From CAZLGM01 sp964623625 (GTDB taxonomy: Bacteria > Desulfobacterota > Desulfobulbia > Desulfobulbales > Desulfocapsaceae): a DNA stretch of 64,000 nucleotides. Both the position numbers and the translations under genes were made by a program. Of the stretch, positions 24,307 through 33,724 are shown in pieces. How positions within the stretch are numbered: the stretch's first letter is position 1; each line of letters starts with the position of its first letter. The stretch spans positions 1 to 64,000 of the forward strand of contig CAZUUJ010000004.1 of the NCBI GenBank assembly GCA_964623625.1, given 5' to 3'. The notes beneath the pieces were generated by a model. It had not been told where the DNA came from. It was given only the letters and a program-made list of their open reading frames with translations, and did no database searches.

Positions 24307-25203
24307 GTTCCTTTTGTTTTGCTCAACAAAGAAGCTGCACCAAGGGAATTGCCAACTTCACAGTGAGGAGTAAATGTTACCGTAGTTCCCAGTCGTTTGG
24401 CTACTCCTGGAAAAAAAGAGTCTGTTGCGGCCCCGTTACTGATGATGGGCATTTTAAGGGAGAATCGCACTCCAAGTTCCGGGTGATTATTCCGCTCGGT
24501 AATATATGTGGTGAGGGATTTGGCCCAGTTTCTGGAGACAATATAATTAATAATGAGGTCTTCTATCTTCTCTTCTGTTTGTCGAATTACTTGAAGGCAG
24601 AATTGTTCTACCTCCATACCGAGTAATTTTGCCAGCACTCTGGCACCGGCTGTTGCCGCCCTTCCCTGCATATCGGCATGAACGAAACCCGGTGAGAGCA
24701 AAATACCGGTTTTTGATCGAGCATGGCTATAGCTTTTTCAGCCACCAGTTCATGGCTCGGGTTTTCCATGGACATTGCTCCGCAGACGGCGAAGGCATCG
24801 ACATCCTTTTTCAGGCCATTGATGGTATCAATGATACTCTCAATATCCAGCGGTTCTTCTTCCTCTCCAGTAATTGTGTGACCGCCTTTAATAAAACGTT
24901 GGCAACAACCGGCAGACGAAAGTGTTTAACATAGCCGATGACCAATAAGCCGACCCTAACCCCTTTTCTTTCGACAACAGCATTGGTCGCAAGTGTAGTG
25001 GCAACAGCCAGTTGATGTATCTGAATCCGGTCGACAGATTTCCTGGCAATAAGGCTTTGCAAAACCTCTACGGTGCCCACAGCATGGTTCTGATGGGTGG
25101 TCGATCTCCTTACAGAATCAATGAACTCACCGTGTTCCATGCCGATGATCACACCATCGGTATACGTCCCACTGGTGTCAATGCCGAGTATATATTTACC
25201 CAT
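24303..25203 (-). pseudogene. Hydantoinase/oxoprolinase family gene, decayed
   Basis: The frame begins well: MGKYILGIDTSGTYTDGVII is the N-terminal actin-like ATP-binding motif, and VATTLATNAVVERKGVRVGLLVIG follows. Near 24890 the frame shifts: the family sequence GGHTITGEEEEPLDIESIIDTI continues in another frame, through GAMSMENPSHELVAEKAIAML. Near 24715 the middle of the protein is missing and a third frame resumes at GFVHADMQGRAATAGARVLAK and ends GNSLGAASLLSKTK. At about 300 codons against 550 or more for family members, it is a frameshifted and internally deleted remnant. Clustered changes make a sequencing slip an unlikely full explanation. Confidence 0.8.
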
Positions 25204-25224
25204 AATATTGTGTGAAATACACAC

Positions 25225-25678
25225 TTATATAAATATTTTCACTGGTGTGGTCACAAAAAAATGGATTCGGAATACAGACAAAGCAACCGTCTTACCTATG
25301 AGAAATCCGGGCTAGAGTTGTAACATGACCATGCTGAAATGACAATGGTAGGCGTCTGCCATGGTTATATTATAGTGGAGCATTGTTCGGCTAATTGTTG
25401 AGTTTGTTGAGAAAAATTACAGGTGCGACAATATGCCGCACCTGTTTTTGCGAAGAGTGTGATAATATATCTTTTCCATTCTTGGAGGATAGGGCCACTA
25501 CTCCTGCTCTCCTAGCGTCCAGTCAATGATGAACTGTTATATAATCCACAGGCGAGTAAAAGGACAAGTAGTATGCGACAGTTCAGCATTGATATGACAC
25601 TTGTTTGGCACATCGGTTGGACCGGTTCTTTTCGACAACTGGTCAATTCTATTTTTTTTGTACTGATATTTTTGGAGG
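25225..25678. other. Intergenic stretch upstream of nosL
   Basis: It contains a terminator-like hairpin (25420-25449) and a sigma-54-like motif (25605-25621). No credible reading frame is seen. Confidence 0.5.
25420..25449 (+). terminator. Terminator-like hairpin without an upstream gene
   Basis: An 8-bp stem (CAGGTGCG and its complement) with a 9-base loop is followed by TTTTT on the plus strand. No plus-strand gene precedes it, so a short untranslated RNA may end here, or it is a fortuitous hairpin. Confidence 0.6.
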
Positions 25679-26371
25679 ATGATGATGAAGGAAGAAAAGA
25701 CAATAACACGGCGTAAAGCCCTTAAACTCATGGCGTTCACTTCCGCGGCCGGATTTGTTGGATTCTACAGCGGTAATGCTGCCGCCAAAAGCGTCGGTGC
25801 TATGCTGCCGGGCAAGGGATGGCTTAAGCAGGGTGACAAATGCGATGGAGACGGCACACCGCTGCAGTTTATTCCTAAGACTGCTCCCGACGCTGAGCCG
25901 TTGAAGGATGACCTGAAAAAATACCAGAGATGTCCCTATTGCGGAATGGTGAGAAAAATGTGGAGTCACAGTCGGCATCTTGTCCACTACAGTGATAATC
26001 TGGTTGACGGCACCTGCTCTATCCATTGTTTAGCTATTAGTCTTTCCCTTAACCTTGATCGTGGAGTAAAAGAAATCTATGTTGGCGATTTTGGGGCAGA
26101 GGGCAAGATCAAACCTCTTGTGAATGTGAATAAAGCGACCTATCTGATCGGCTCAAAGCTTCCAGGCACCATGTCGGCTAAATCGAAAATGGCTTTTTCT
26201 AATGCAGATGCGGCCAAAAAGGCCATGGCAGAACAGGGAGGGAAGCTCGGAACCTTTGATGAGGCCTTGAAAGAAGCCTACCTGGGAATGGCCAAGGACA
26301 CCATGATGATTCGAAAGCGACGGGCTGAAAAGAGAAAAATGATGATGAAGAAAATGAAGATGAACAAATAG
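25679..26371 (+). CDS. nosL: NosL family copper-binding accessory protein
   Basis: The protein has 230 residues. It has a Tat-type signal (TRRKALKLMAFTSAAGFVGF), so it is exported folded. The mature part has CPYCGMVRKMW and YSDNLVDGTCSIHCLAISL, the Cys/Met-rich copper-binding core of NosL proteins (nitrous oxide reductase accessory). The C-terminus is a Lys/Met-rich tail (RKRRAEKRKMMMKKMKMNK). No nosZ is nearby, and in sulfate reducers such proteins may act in general copper handling. The sequence GGAGGATGATG before the start gives a good ribosome binding site for ATG 25679 or 25682. Confidence 0.82.
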   Translation: MMMKEEKTITRRKALKLMAFTSAAGFVGFYSGNAAAKSVGAMLPGKGWLKQGDKCDGDGTPLQFIPKTAPDAEPLKDDLKKYQRCPYCGMVRKMWSHSRHLVHYSDNLVDGTCSIHCLAISLSLNLDRGVKEIYVGDFGAEGKIKPLVNVNKATYLIGSKLPGTMSAKSKMAFSNADAAKKAMAEQGGKLGTFDEALKEAYLGMAKDTMMIRKRRAEKRKMMMKKMKMNK

Positions 26372-26607
26372 AAATCTGATTACCCAGACAACTCAGCCTA
26401 ACACGAGGTGTTGTCAATTTGCCAGTCAAGGCTGAGAATCATTGGTAGTCAGAAATTAAAAACAGATAGCTGAATCGATGATCAGGGCTGCTGACCACGT
26501 CGGTGTCCAGCACCTTGAATTGAGGAAGAGTAAAAGAGAGTTATCCCAGCCCCGTGACGGTTTGCTGCCAGATCGGGGTTGATTCATTTTTAAGGAATAA
26601 AATACAG
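26372..26607. other. Intergenic stretch between nosL and a broken minus-strand gene
   Basis: I see nothing definite here. Confidence 0.4.
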
Positions 26608-26973
26608 TTATTCGACGCGTATCAAGATAAAATTATCCCTCCTGCTTTCAACACGACAGATTTCCTCTACCTAAAAAATCGATGTGGCTGTTTCAAGAAA
26701 ATCGTAATGGTTAAAGTCGTCGATAAAGATATAACCGTCTTTCATTCGATCTTTTAGTAGAAGATAGGCAAAATTCCTGCCGTTCCCATGGGGGCCGTCT
26801 ACGATGGCCAGATTATGGTCCTTTCGCAGGGTTGTCTCATCAATGAGATAAGAACAATTTTTCTGACTTGTTTTCGGGCTCCAGAACCGTTTTCTAAATA
26901 GCGTCCAATCGATCGCCTTGTCCTGAAACATCCTGGTATTGCCGTATTTTTCTAAGTTTAGTTTCATCTTCAA
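26608..26973 (-). pseudogene. Fragment of a methyltransferase-like protein interrupted by TAG
   Basis: The frame from ATG 26973 gives 100 residues, with LIDETTLRKDHNLAIVDGPHGNGRNFAYLLLKDRMKDGYIFIDDFNHYDFLETATSIF. This resembles the C-terminal half of Rossmann-type methyltransferases of lipid or polysaccharide clusters. It ends at TAG 26673-26671, but 20 more sensible residues (VEEICRVESRRDNFILIRVE) follow in the same frame before a TAA. So a nonsense mutation is likely, and the N-terminal half also looks missing. Amber read-through is conceivable but nothing else supports it. Confidence 0.5.
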
Positions 26974-28138
26974 GACTCTTATCGCTCTGCTTTTTATTGG
27001 AAGAGTAACTTAGCTTTGGAAAAGAGAAGACGGACATTGTACCTTCATTTCTTATCATAGATGCAATTGGATGAGAAGAACCATCAGGTTAATTGCAGGT
27101 ACCCTTTGTTAAAGGTTAGCAAGTAGGTAAAATGTGTTAGAATAATGAGTAGGATGGAAAAATGTATGTTGCCTGTTTATTGCTGTAGATTTGAACAATT
27201 TCGCTGGTACAGGTACATATTAGTAGAGTGAGGGTTTGTTTCATGAAGTATGATTAAATGAAGGAAAACAACCATGAAGACAACAAGACTGTTTTGAATA
27301 ATAGTCTATGTAACGATTTTTTTTGCTCCGATTTTTCTTATTCTTATTTTGGCTAGATCCAACCAAGCTATTACGGTTCTCAAAAGAAACAAACCTCATC
27401 GGCTAAACAGGAAAATGGCGTATTCCCACCCATTAAGATGCAAGCACCTGTCAAGAAAGGATATTACTGTCGAAACGGCGAGTTTCTCTCAGACAGGATG
27501 ACTGAGGCTGATTGCGGCAAATAGTATTGAAGACGGAAATTGGTAGAATGTACGGATTTCCAAAGGGCTGGATATTCTGTTTTAAATATAAAGTTAGGTG
27601 ACAAATGTCACACCAGGGGTAATAGAACCATTGAGAAATGTGGGGCACAATTTATCAATATGAAGCAGGAAAACCAGGATGGACTTCTGTGTGGTGCTAA
27701 TTGTCTCTAAGTTACGGGTATTTGCGTCTGGTATAGTAGATAAGGAGTGGACAGTGGTCAGTTCTGGAGGCACTTTCTGTTCACCCAAGAATCACTGGGG
27801 GTTTGTTATGATATTGGTTTCTGTTGATAATGGAGAGCCCCATTGGAATTGGACCAGAGATGAAAGTCCTAATCCTCCTCCAGGCCATATTATGATGGAC
27901 TCACATTCAGTGTCATGTTTTGCTGATTGGCTCCTGTTAGTTGAAAACAGTTCTATTGTTTACACTCTGAAAGTTGTAAGGTGTCCGTGGTTTTTGTAGA
28001 GTTTTATAAGAGTTCTTTTTAAAGTAGGATAAAGTTGATTCTAAATTAAAAGTAGAAATTCATTGCTTTTAAAATTGAAAGTAAGCACCAGAGCCGGTGC
28101 ATACTTAAAATGTAAATTTCAGGTTGGACTGAAAACTT
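26974..28138. other. Long low-coding stretch with decayed gene remains
   Basis: About 1.16 kb with no intact gene. Near 27273 a plus-strand frame MKTTRLF is cut by TGA, continues as a hydrophobic helix (IIVYVTIFFAPIFLILILA), then another frame gives a Cys-containing stretch (KKGYYCRNGEFLSDRMTEADCG) and stops. Further on, KCHTRGNRTIEKCGAQF and a 106-codon frame at 27679-27999 have no recognisable family. This looks like a degraded secreted-protein gene. AT content appears higher than in flanks. Confidence 0.5.
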
Positions 28139-29368
28139 ATGTATACTGGCAGGCAACTAATCCGGGAGATAGACTTGATACCGTCACAATCTGCCCGTTC
28201 GTTACCTGTATCGGAAGAGCAGCATGGACAGCGTCTAATACGGGTGCTGCATGTCTACAAAACCTGCTGGTCAGAAGGATATGGAGGTATCGAGCAGGCT
28301 ATCCGGCAATTGTGCCTGGCTACTCGACGAAAAGGAAAGGTACGTAACTACGTCTTCACTCTCAGTCGGAACGGCACACCCCATGTAAGCCGCAACCATC
28401 AGGCTGCTATCATTCGTTTCCCCCTGATGTTCGAAGTTGCTTCCACCGGTGTATCCTGGCAGGCGATGTTCAGTTTCAGACGAATTGCCAGTGAGATGGA
28501 TATCATCCACTATCACTTTCCATGGCCGTTTGCCGATCTGTTGCATCTGCTTAATGGTGTGAATAAACCCACCGTGTTGACCTATCATTCGGATATTATC
28601 CGTCAGCGGCGATGGCTACCGTTCTATAAACCATTTCTGAAGCGATTTTTAGGTTGTATCGATCGGATTATTGCCACATCGCCCAACTACTTTAACACCA
28701 GTCAAACGCTGAACAACTTCTGCGATAAAACATCGGTTATTCCGTTTGGTCTCGATGAATCCTCCTACTCGAAGGTGAACAAAGAGAGACTGGATTTCTG
28801 GCGAAAGCGGATCGGTTCCGGCTTCTTTCTCTTCATCGGAGTACTTCGGTATTACAAAGGACTGCACAAACTGCTGGATGCCTGCTCAGGATCAGATATA
28901 CGAGTTGTCATAGGTGGTACCGGTCCTATGGAAGAGTCACTGCAGTCAAGGTTCAGCGGATCTGCGCTTGAAAATGTTCACCTGCTGGGTAGCCTTTCCG
29001 AGGAAGATAAGGTGGCATTGATCTATCATTGTCGGTCACTGGTTCTGCCATCTCATCTTCGTTCTGAAGCCTTTGGATTCTCTCTACTGGAGGCAGCAAT
29101 GTTTGGTAAGCCGATGATCTCATCTGAAATAGGAACAGGAACCAGCTATATCAATATCCATAACCAGACAGGTATAGTCGTCCCTCCCAATGATACCAGT
29201 GCATTGCGTAAAGCCATGGTATATCTGAGTAAAAAACCGGAGATTGCCGAAAAGATGGGATTGCAGGCGAGAAAGCGCTATCAGGAATTGTTCACAGCTC
29301 CAAAGATGGCCTCCTCATATCTTGATGTCTATCATACTGTATTGAATGAACGGGTGAACAACAAATAG
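28139..29368 (+). CDS. Glycosyltransferase family 4
   Basis: This 409-residue GT-B enzyme has the N-terminal acceptor domain with RVLHVYKTCWSEGYGGIEQAIRQL and IIHYHFPWPFADLL. The C-terminal donor domain has FLFIGVLRYYKGLHKLLDA, VVIGGTGPMEESL, NVHLLGSLSEEDKVALI and PSHLRSEAFGFSLLEAAMFGKPMISSEIGTG, with the usual Glu-x7-Glu-like catalytic region. It transfers a sugar from a nucleotide donor onto a growing surface glycan. The first 25 codons are atypical, so a later start is possible. It is the first gene of the polysaccharide region. Confidence 0.87.
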   Translation: MYTGRQLIREIDLIPSQSARSLPVSEEQHGQRLIRVLHVYKTCWSEGYGGIEQAIRQLCLATRRKGKVRNYVFTLSRNGTPHVSRNHQAAIIRFPLMFEVASTGVSWQAMFSFRRIASEMDIIHYHFPWPFADLLHLLNGVNKPTVLTYHSDIIRQRRWLPFYKPFLKRFLGCIDRIIATSPNYFNTSQTLNNFCDKTSVIPFGLDESSYSKVNKERLDFWRKRIGSGFFLFIGVLRYYKGLHKLLDACSGSDIRVVIGGTGPMEESLQSRFSGSALENVHLLGSLSEEDKVALIYHCRSLVLPSHLRSEAFGFSLLEAAMFGKPMISSEIGTGTSYINIHNQTGIVVPPNDTSALRKAMVYLSKKPEIAEKMGLQARKRYQELFTAPKMASSYLDVYHTVLNERVNNK

Positions 29369-29437
29369 ATGCAGTGCTAGCGGTTGATTGCAGATTCAGG
29401 GATCCTGTTTCCCTTTGCAGTGATCTCAGATAAAACT

Positions 29438-30811
29438 CTATCGTACACCGTAGCCGAAAAAAACGGCGACCAGGCAGGCTGCCAATGTGTATCTGGTGAT
29501 ATGGAGCAACTGACTGTTGTCCCATATCATTTTGGTGGAACTACAGCGAGCTACAAGCAGGGAAAGAAACATACAGTACATTAGAACAACATCAGCCTGC
29601 CAGATGCTGTAACTCAGAGAAAAGAGAACCGCGGCTGAGGCCAAGATCGCAAGTGCTGCCGGCTCCTGTTTTTGACTATCCATGGAGTGGGAAACATACT
29701 GCATAAACCAGAATAGAATAACAGCCAGGAAAAGTAAGCCGACCAGTCCGTATTCCAGCAGAAAGAGAAACCCCAGATTGTGGGGGTGCCCGCCGGGCAG
29801 GAGATTGCCCGGCCAGCTCTGAAGCGTTCCCACAGGTGTCTGTATGGAGATCGTACTGCCGCTTCCATATCCAAAAAAGAGCTGTTGCCGCACAAGTTGG
29901 GCGCAGGCATCCATGGTTTCCACACGGATAGTAATGGAAAAACCGATCTCACCGCCTATTTTGTGAAGGAGATGATTGAACCCCGGTTGAACCGGAGCGA
30001 CAATCAACCATATCAATGGCCCAAAGATGAGCAGGCAAAAAATAGAGGAATAAAGAAGGGTACGGAATGATTTTTGTTGAATATGACCGAGCAAAAAAAA
30101 GATTAAACCTGTTCCCATTGCCAGAATAGCGGATTCAGCAAGAAGTGATTGTATGGGAGATTGAAAAAGAGCAAAACCTGAAAGAAAAAAAACAAAAATC
30201 ACAAGAACAGTTTTTAAAGTTGATTTCCTCCAGAAAAAGGCGGCAACACCCCAAGTGAGAAACACCTGCCAGAAGGCATAATTCTTCCAGTGCCATTGAT
30301 GATTGGGAGAGGCTGCCGATAATGGTGAAAACGATGCCAGGAACTTGTGTACATCAATGCCATGCGATTGCATGATGTACAGTGAGGCTGATACAAGGGA
30401 GCTCGCAAACAGGCCCCAACCCAATAGCGTCGATTCTTTCTCTGTCATCTGCTCAAATGACAACACAATGATGGCACCAAAAATAAAGCTTGGTAAAACA
30501 CCGATAGTCCAATCCGGTCGTATATACTCTGAAGCCTTGAAGAAAAAGCTTGCCAGGGCCAGACAGGTGTAGATTGTAAAAAAGAACCAAAGCAAATGCT
30601 GTTTCGTTGGCTCCCTTTGACGCAAGAAAAATCGTGGCAATGCCAGCACCAACAGAAGAAGCAACATGAGATTGCCGGCCTTGTCTTCCATTCTTGCATT
30701 TACAAAAACATACAAGGTGTAAAGAACAATCAGCAATGATGGTAGCAGGCGGCTGCTCTTTTGAACGATCAAGTTGTGAATTTGGCCTTTTTGCTCAAGC
30801 TGGCTGTCCAT
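29438..30811 (-). CDS. O-antigen ligase/polymerase family membrane protein
   Basis: This 457-residue protein has about 11 predicted membrane segments. The large loop contains QLFFGYGSGST..LPGGHPHNLGFLFLLEYGLVGLLFL, which matches the Wzy_C/O-antigen ligase signature (HNxxLxxxxExGxxG). It probably attaches glycan to lipid A core or polymerises repeat units at the periplasmic face. The start is placed at the first Met (MDSQLEQKGQ). It is convergent with the preceding glycosyltransferase. Confidence 0.83.
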   Translation of the reverse strand: MDSQLEQKGQIHNLIVQKSSRLLPSLLIVLYTLYVFVNARMEDKAGNLMLLLLLVLALPRFFLRQREPTKQHLLWFFFTIYTCLALASFFFKASEYIRPDWTIGVLPSFIFGAIIVLSFEQMTEKESTLLGWGLFASSLVSASLYIMQSHGIDVHKFLASFSPLSAASPNHQWHWKNYAFWQVFLTWGVAAFFWRKSTLKTVLVIFVFFLSGFALFQSPIQSLLAESAILAMGTGLIFFLLGHIQQKSFRTLLYSSIFCLLIFGPLIWLIVAPVQPGFNHLLHKIGGEIGFSITIRVETMDACAQLVRQQLFFGYGSGSTISIQTPVGTLQSWPGNLLPGGHPHNLGFLFLLEYGLVGLLFLAVILFWFMQYVSHSMDSQKQEPAALAILASAAVLFSLSYSIWQADVVLMYCMFLSLLVARCSSTKMIWDNSQLLHITRYTLAACLVAVFFGYGVR

Positions 30812-30890
30812 GTCTCATTCGTTCTTGAGTTGAGTGCGTAGGGGTGATCAAAGGGCATGTTGAAAGGGCTTTTCTATGTCAACTTCACCA

Positions 30891-31874
30891 TCAGGACCAT
30901 GGGTCGTCATTTTTCCTTATCGCCACATATACACCGTGTTGAGCGCAAATAAATTCCTCAAATGACAGAGCGTTGGACACGTTGATTGACCCATCCGTAT
31001 TGATTTTCGGAAGAAGTTGTCTGATCCCGAATTGATTGTCCTGGAGAAAATCCCACATTTCACGAACGATATTTCTGTAGTCCGTAGAGCCTTGTTCATA
31101 GGCATAGCCTGCCCATTCAAAGATTAATTTGCATTCTTTTGAACGTTCAATAATCTTTTGACCACCCAAAATGACATGAGGTTCAGCCAGTTCCACATCA
31201 CACAGGATGAGATCCACCTGGTCCTCAACAATAGTATGATCTAGTGTTGTCGTTGTTGTTTCAAAGAAGTTATAAAGGGCATGCGTGTCTACCCATTTAC
31301 CTTTATCGTCCAATAAATACGGAATAGATTTTGTGTCCCAGAAAGGGTTTTTTTGCTGTTCAAACCGGGAGTCTCCTTCACGCTTAATGTGACCACCACC
31401 GATAAATTGGTAATCAAACGCAAACTCCAATTTTTGATCAACACTATTATAAACAGCTCTTTGGTACGCTTCTGTTTGATGTGGTATTCCAGAGTAGAAT
31501 ATTGTTTTCATCAGGTAGGTAAAAACAGTCGGGTTTGCCTCATACGAGTAGATTTTTCCTTTTTCACCCACTATCTTTCCGCCTAAAGCTGTGAAGTAGC
31601 CGAAGTTGGCACCGACATTGACATAGGTGCCTGCCGGTTTTAACAGTTCCTGGACCAATCTTGTGGTCCAGGGTTCAATGACACCGTCTCGTATAATACC
31701 AATCGCCACATCAATGTTATAACCCGGCACCACAACATAGCCATCCCACGCCGTACGACAGAGGAGTTGATCATTGCCGAGATAGACTACCCGGCTCTGA
31801 ATCGGTTTGTCAGCAGAACTCCCGTGGCTACTTGAACACAAGCGTGTGATATAATTTTGCACGTGTTTCAACAT
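30891..31874 (-). CDS. FkbM family methyltransferase
   Basis: This 327-residue protein has TRLVQELLKPAGTYVNVGANFGYFTALGGKIVGEKGKIYSYEANPTVFTYL, the SAM-binding block of FkbM enzymes (VxVGANxGYxT and YxYEANP), and a later DLILCDVELAEPHVI segment. It should O-methylate a sugar, often a terminal cap of a surface glycan. The start overlaps the end of the next upstream gene by about 47 bases if ATG 31874 is used. A shorter start is possible. Confidence 0.83.
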   Translation of the reverse strand: MLKHVQNYITRLCSSSHGSSADKPIQSRVVYLGNDQLLCRTAWDGYVVVPGYNIDVAIGIIRDGVIEPWTTRLVQELLKPAGTYVNVGANFGYFTALGGKIVGEKGKIYSYEANPTVFTYLMKTIFYSGIPHQTEAYQRAVYNSVDQKLEFAFDYQFIGGGHIKREGDSRFEQQKNPFWDTKSIPYLLDDKGKWVDTHALYNFFETTTTTLDHTIVEDQVDLILCDVELAEPHVILGGQKIIERSKECKLIFEWAGYAYEQGSTDYRNIVREMWDFLQDNQFGIRQLLPKINTDGSINVSNALSFEEFICAQHGVYVAIRKNDDPWS

Positions 31875-33030
31875 TATAGGTTTTGCCGTAATGTTCAGTG
31901 GTTGTGTATACGGTACTCAAGCTCTCAGATAGGGATTCTACTTTATGGGCAAACTCCAGAGCATTGGAAATTTCAAAAAAGGTAATCCCATCTTTAGTGT
32001 ACTTGGCCAATTCGAGAAAGCAGCTGTTGCGGGCACACAATATGGTTTTATGTAAATCAAGTGCCATCCCAGCAGCGCCTGATGATGTCTGGTGCTCTTC
32101 AGAATAGGGAAATGCAACAATGTCGACAGCATTCATCAACCGAACAAATGTGTCATTATCAACAGCCCCAACAAAGCGAATCCGTATATCATCCAGTCTG
32201 GCTTTGATGATTAATCGGTTCATTTCCTCTATATAGGGTTGATTGACCTCACCCTTGACGATTCCTTCCGGATGAAGCCCCCCGACAATGATTAATGAAT
32301 AGTCTTCGGGCATGTGGGGCAGGGCTTTAATTGCCGTCTCGATGCCTTTTCCTTTGTGCAGGAAGCCAAAGAGCCCTACCAGTTTCCGGTTCTTCATGGA
32401 TGAGCCGAATAACTGTTCTCTTTCAGTTTCCAAATCCAGAGACATTATTTTTTTCTTTTCTACCTGCGAAAGAAAAGAAAGGGGATGATCGAAAATCTTC
32501 GATTCATCAATCCCTAAAAACAGTTTCATATTGTTTTTTTCCCGTATGGTATGGACAATGTGAAACGCGTTACTCTTTTTATTACACAATCCCACAAGCT
32601 TCTTAATAACCCAGTTTCGACGAAAATGGGCAACAGCGGAATGAAGACTGCCGAAGCTGAAGTTAAGCGGTACGGAAGAGACATCAAGAGACGTGTGGTG
32701 AGTAACAATAATTCTTTTGGATGGTTGGGTGATCTTCTTAAGGTTCTTCCATATCGTGGAAGGGAGTTTCCCATACAATCCATGTTCGAACTGGATGTTG
32801 ACAACATCTGCTTGCGCACATTTTTTAGCAATATCATCAACCATTGTCTGGGATTTCTTCCGCGCGATTGACGAGTTACTTCTCAACAGGTTAACAGGTA
32901 GCGGGGCGACTTCAATATCCAGGTCATTGTAACACTTCAGAGTCTCAAGCAGGTATTCGACATATTGGGCGATTCCGCACGGTCTGCCAAAACTCGAGAC
33001 GATTAACAGTTTGCGTTTATTGAATGGCAT
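31828..33030 (-). CDS. Glycosyltransferase (GT4-like)
   Basis: This 400-residue enzyme begins LLIVSSFGRPCGIAQYVEYLLETL and has VVNIQFEHGLYG, KLVGLFGFLHKGKGIETAIKAL, LIIVGGLHPEG, IRFVGAVDNDTFVRLMNAVDIVAFPYSEEHQTSSGAAGMAL. The GIAQYVEYL start is common in mannosyl- or related transferases of ABC-dependent O-antigen clusters. ATG 33030 overlaps the original end of wzt (TAA 33019-33017), so the genes are tightly linked. Confidence 0.83.
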   Translation of the reverse strand: MPFNKRKLLIVSSFGRPCGIAQYVEYLLETLKCYNDLDIEVAPLPVNLLRSNSSIARKKSQTMVDDIAKKCAQADVVNIQFEHGLYGKLPSTIWKNLKKITQPSKRIIVTHHTSLDVSSVPLNFSFGSLHSAVAHFRRNWVIKKLVGLCNKKSNAFHIVHTIREKNNMKLFLGIDESKIFDHPLSFLSQVEKKKIMSLDLETEREQLFGSSMKNRKLVGLFGFLHKGKGIETAIKALPHMPEDYSLIIVGGLHPEGIVKGEVNQPYIEEMNRLIIKARLDDIRIRFVGAVDNDTFVRLMNAVDIVAFPYSEEHQTSSGAAGMALDLHKTILCARNSCFLELAKYTKDGITFFEISNALEFAHKVESLSESLSTVYTTTEHYGKTYNVETRAKLYHTLVFK

Positions 33031-33723
33031 CTACCTTTCCCTTTTTCAATACGATAATTCTGTTGCAATACTGATCCAACAATGCTTGAGAGTGGCTGGC
33101 AAACACAAGGATGTTTGACGACTGAACAAGATTGGTAATTCGTTCAGCAGCTTGTGCTGAAAGGCCTCATCTCCTGCTCCAATACCTTCATCTATCAATA
33201 ATATCTCTGGTTGAATTGAGGTTGTTATCGAAAAAGCCAGCCTGGTGTGCATCCCTTGTGAATAGTTTTTGACCGGCAGATGGATAAAGTCTGCAAGCTC
33301 GCTGAACTCAATGATCTCTTGTTCCCGGGCAGCGATTTGTTCTCCGGTCATACCGAGCATGGCGCCACGAAGGTAAATGTTTTCCAACCCAGTGGCATCA
33401 GACTGCATGCCACTGACCATGTCCAGTAAAGGAGCAGTCTTTCCGTCAATATCAACGCTGCCGGTGGTAGGATAGTAGATACCTGCCATCAATCGTAACA
33501 GTGTACTCTTACCGGAACCATTGTGCCCGAGTAATCCCACACGCTCACCATCTTTTATTTCCAAGGACAGATTGTCAAACACTGATACCCTCAACTGACC
33601 GGACGTGTTTCTTCCTAATGTACCGCCGACCACTCCACTGAAAAGAAGTTTGTTTTTCAGCGATCTGTCACCCTCCATGATCACATAGTCGAACGACATA
33701 TTCTTACATGAGATATACGCCAT
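33017..33723 (-). pseudogene. wzt: Wzt-type ABC ATPase of polysaccharide export, frameshifted
   Basis: This ATPase partner of the Wzm permease starts at ATG 33723 (MAYISCKNMSFDYVI). It has GLLGHNGSGKSTLLRLMAGIYYPTTG (Walker A), NYSQGMHTRLAFSITT (signature) and ILLIDEGIGAGDEAFQHK (Walker B). At about 33160 one base appears lost. The proper ending, AAERITNLVQSSNILVFASHS with the H-loop and LLDQYCNRIIVLKKGKVDAIQ, lies in the next frame and ends at 33017. Without correction the protein stops at 33046 lacking the H-loop. It is either a sequencing error or a recent inactivating mutation. No C-terminal O-antigen-binding domain is present. Confidence 0.85.
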
Positions 33724-33724
33724 T

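Noticed and set aside
27273..27300. UGA in MKTTRLF-UGA as a further selenocysteine
   Set aside because: It lies in a hydrophobic segment, has no Cys-family alignment, lacks a clear SECIS hairpin and the downstream frame is broken.
27679..27999. 106-codon open frame in the gene-poor region
   Set aside because: No good start context or family match, and the surrounding sequence is degraded.
14357..29383. A 17-base identical word (AGATGCAGTGCTAGCGG) at 14357-14373 and 29367-29383
   Set aside because: One 17-mer match in 64 kb is near what chance allows, flanks differ, and its orientation relative to neighbouring genes is not consistent.
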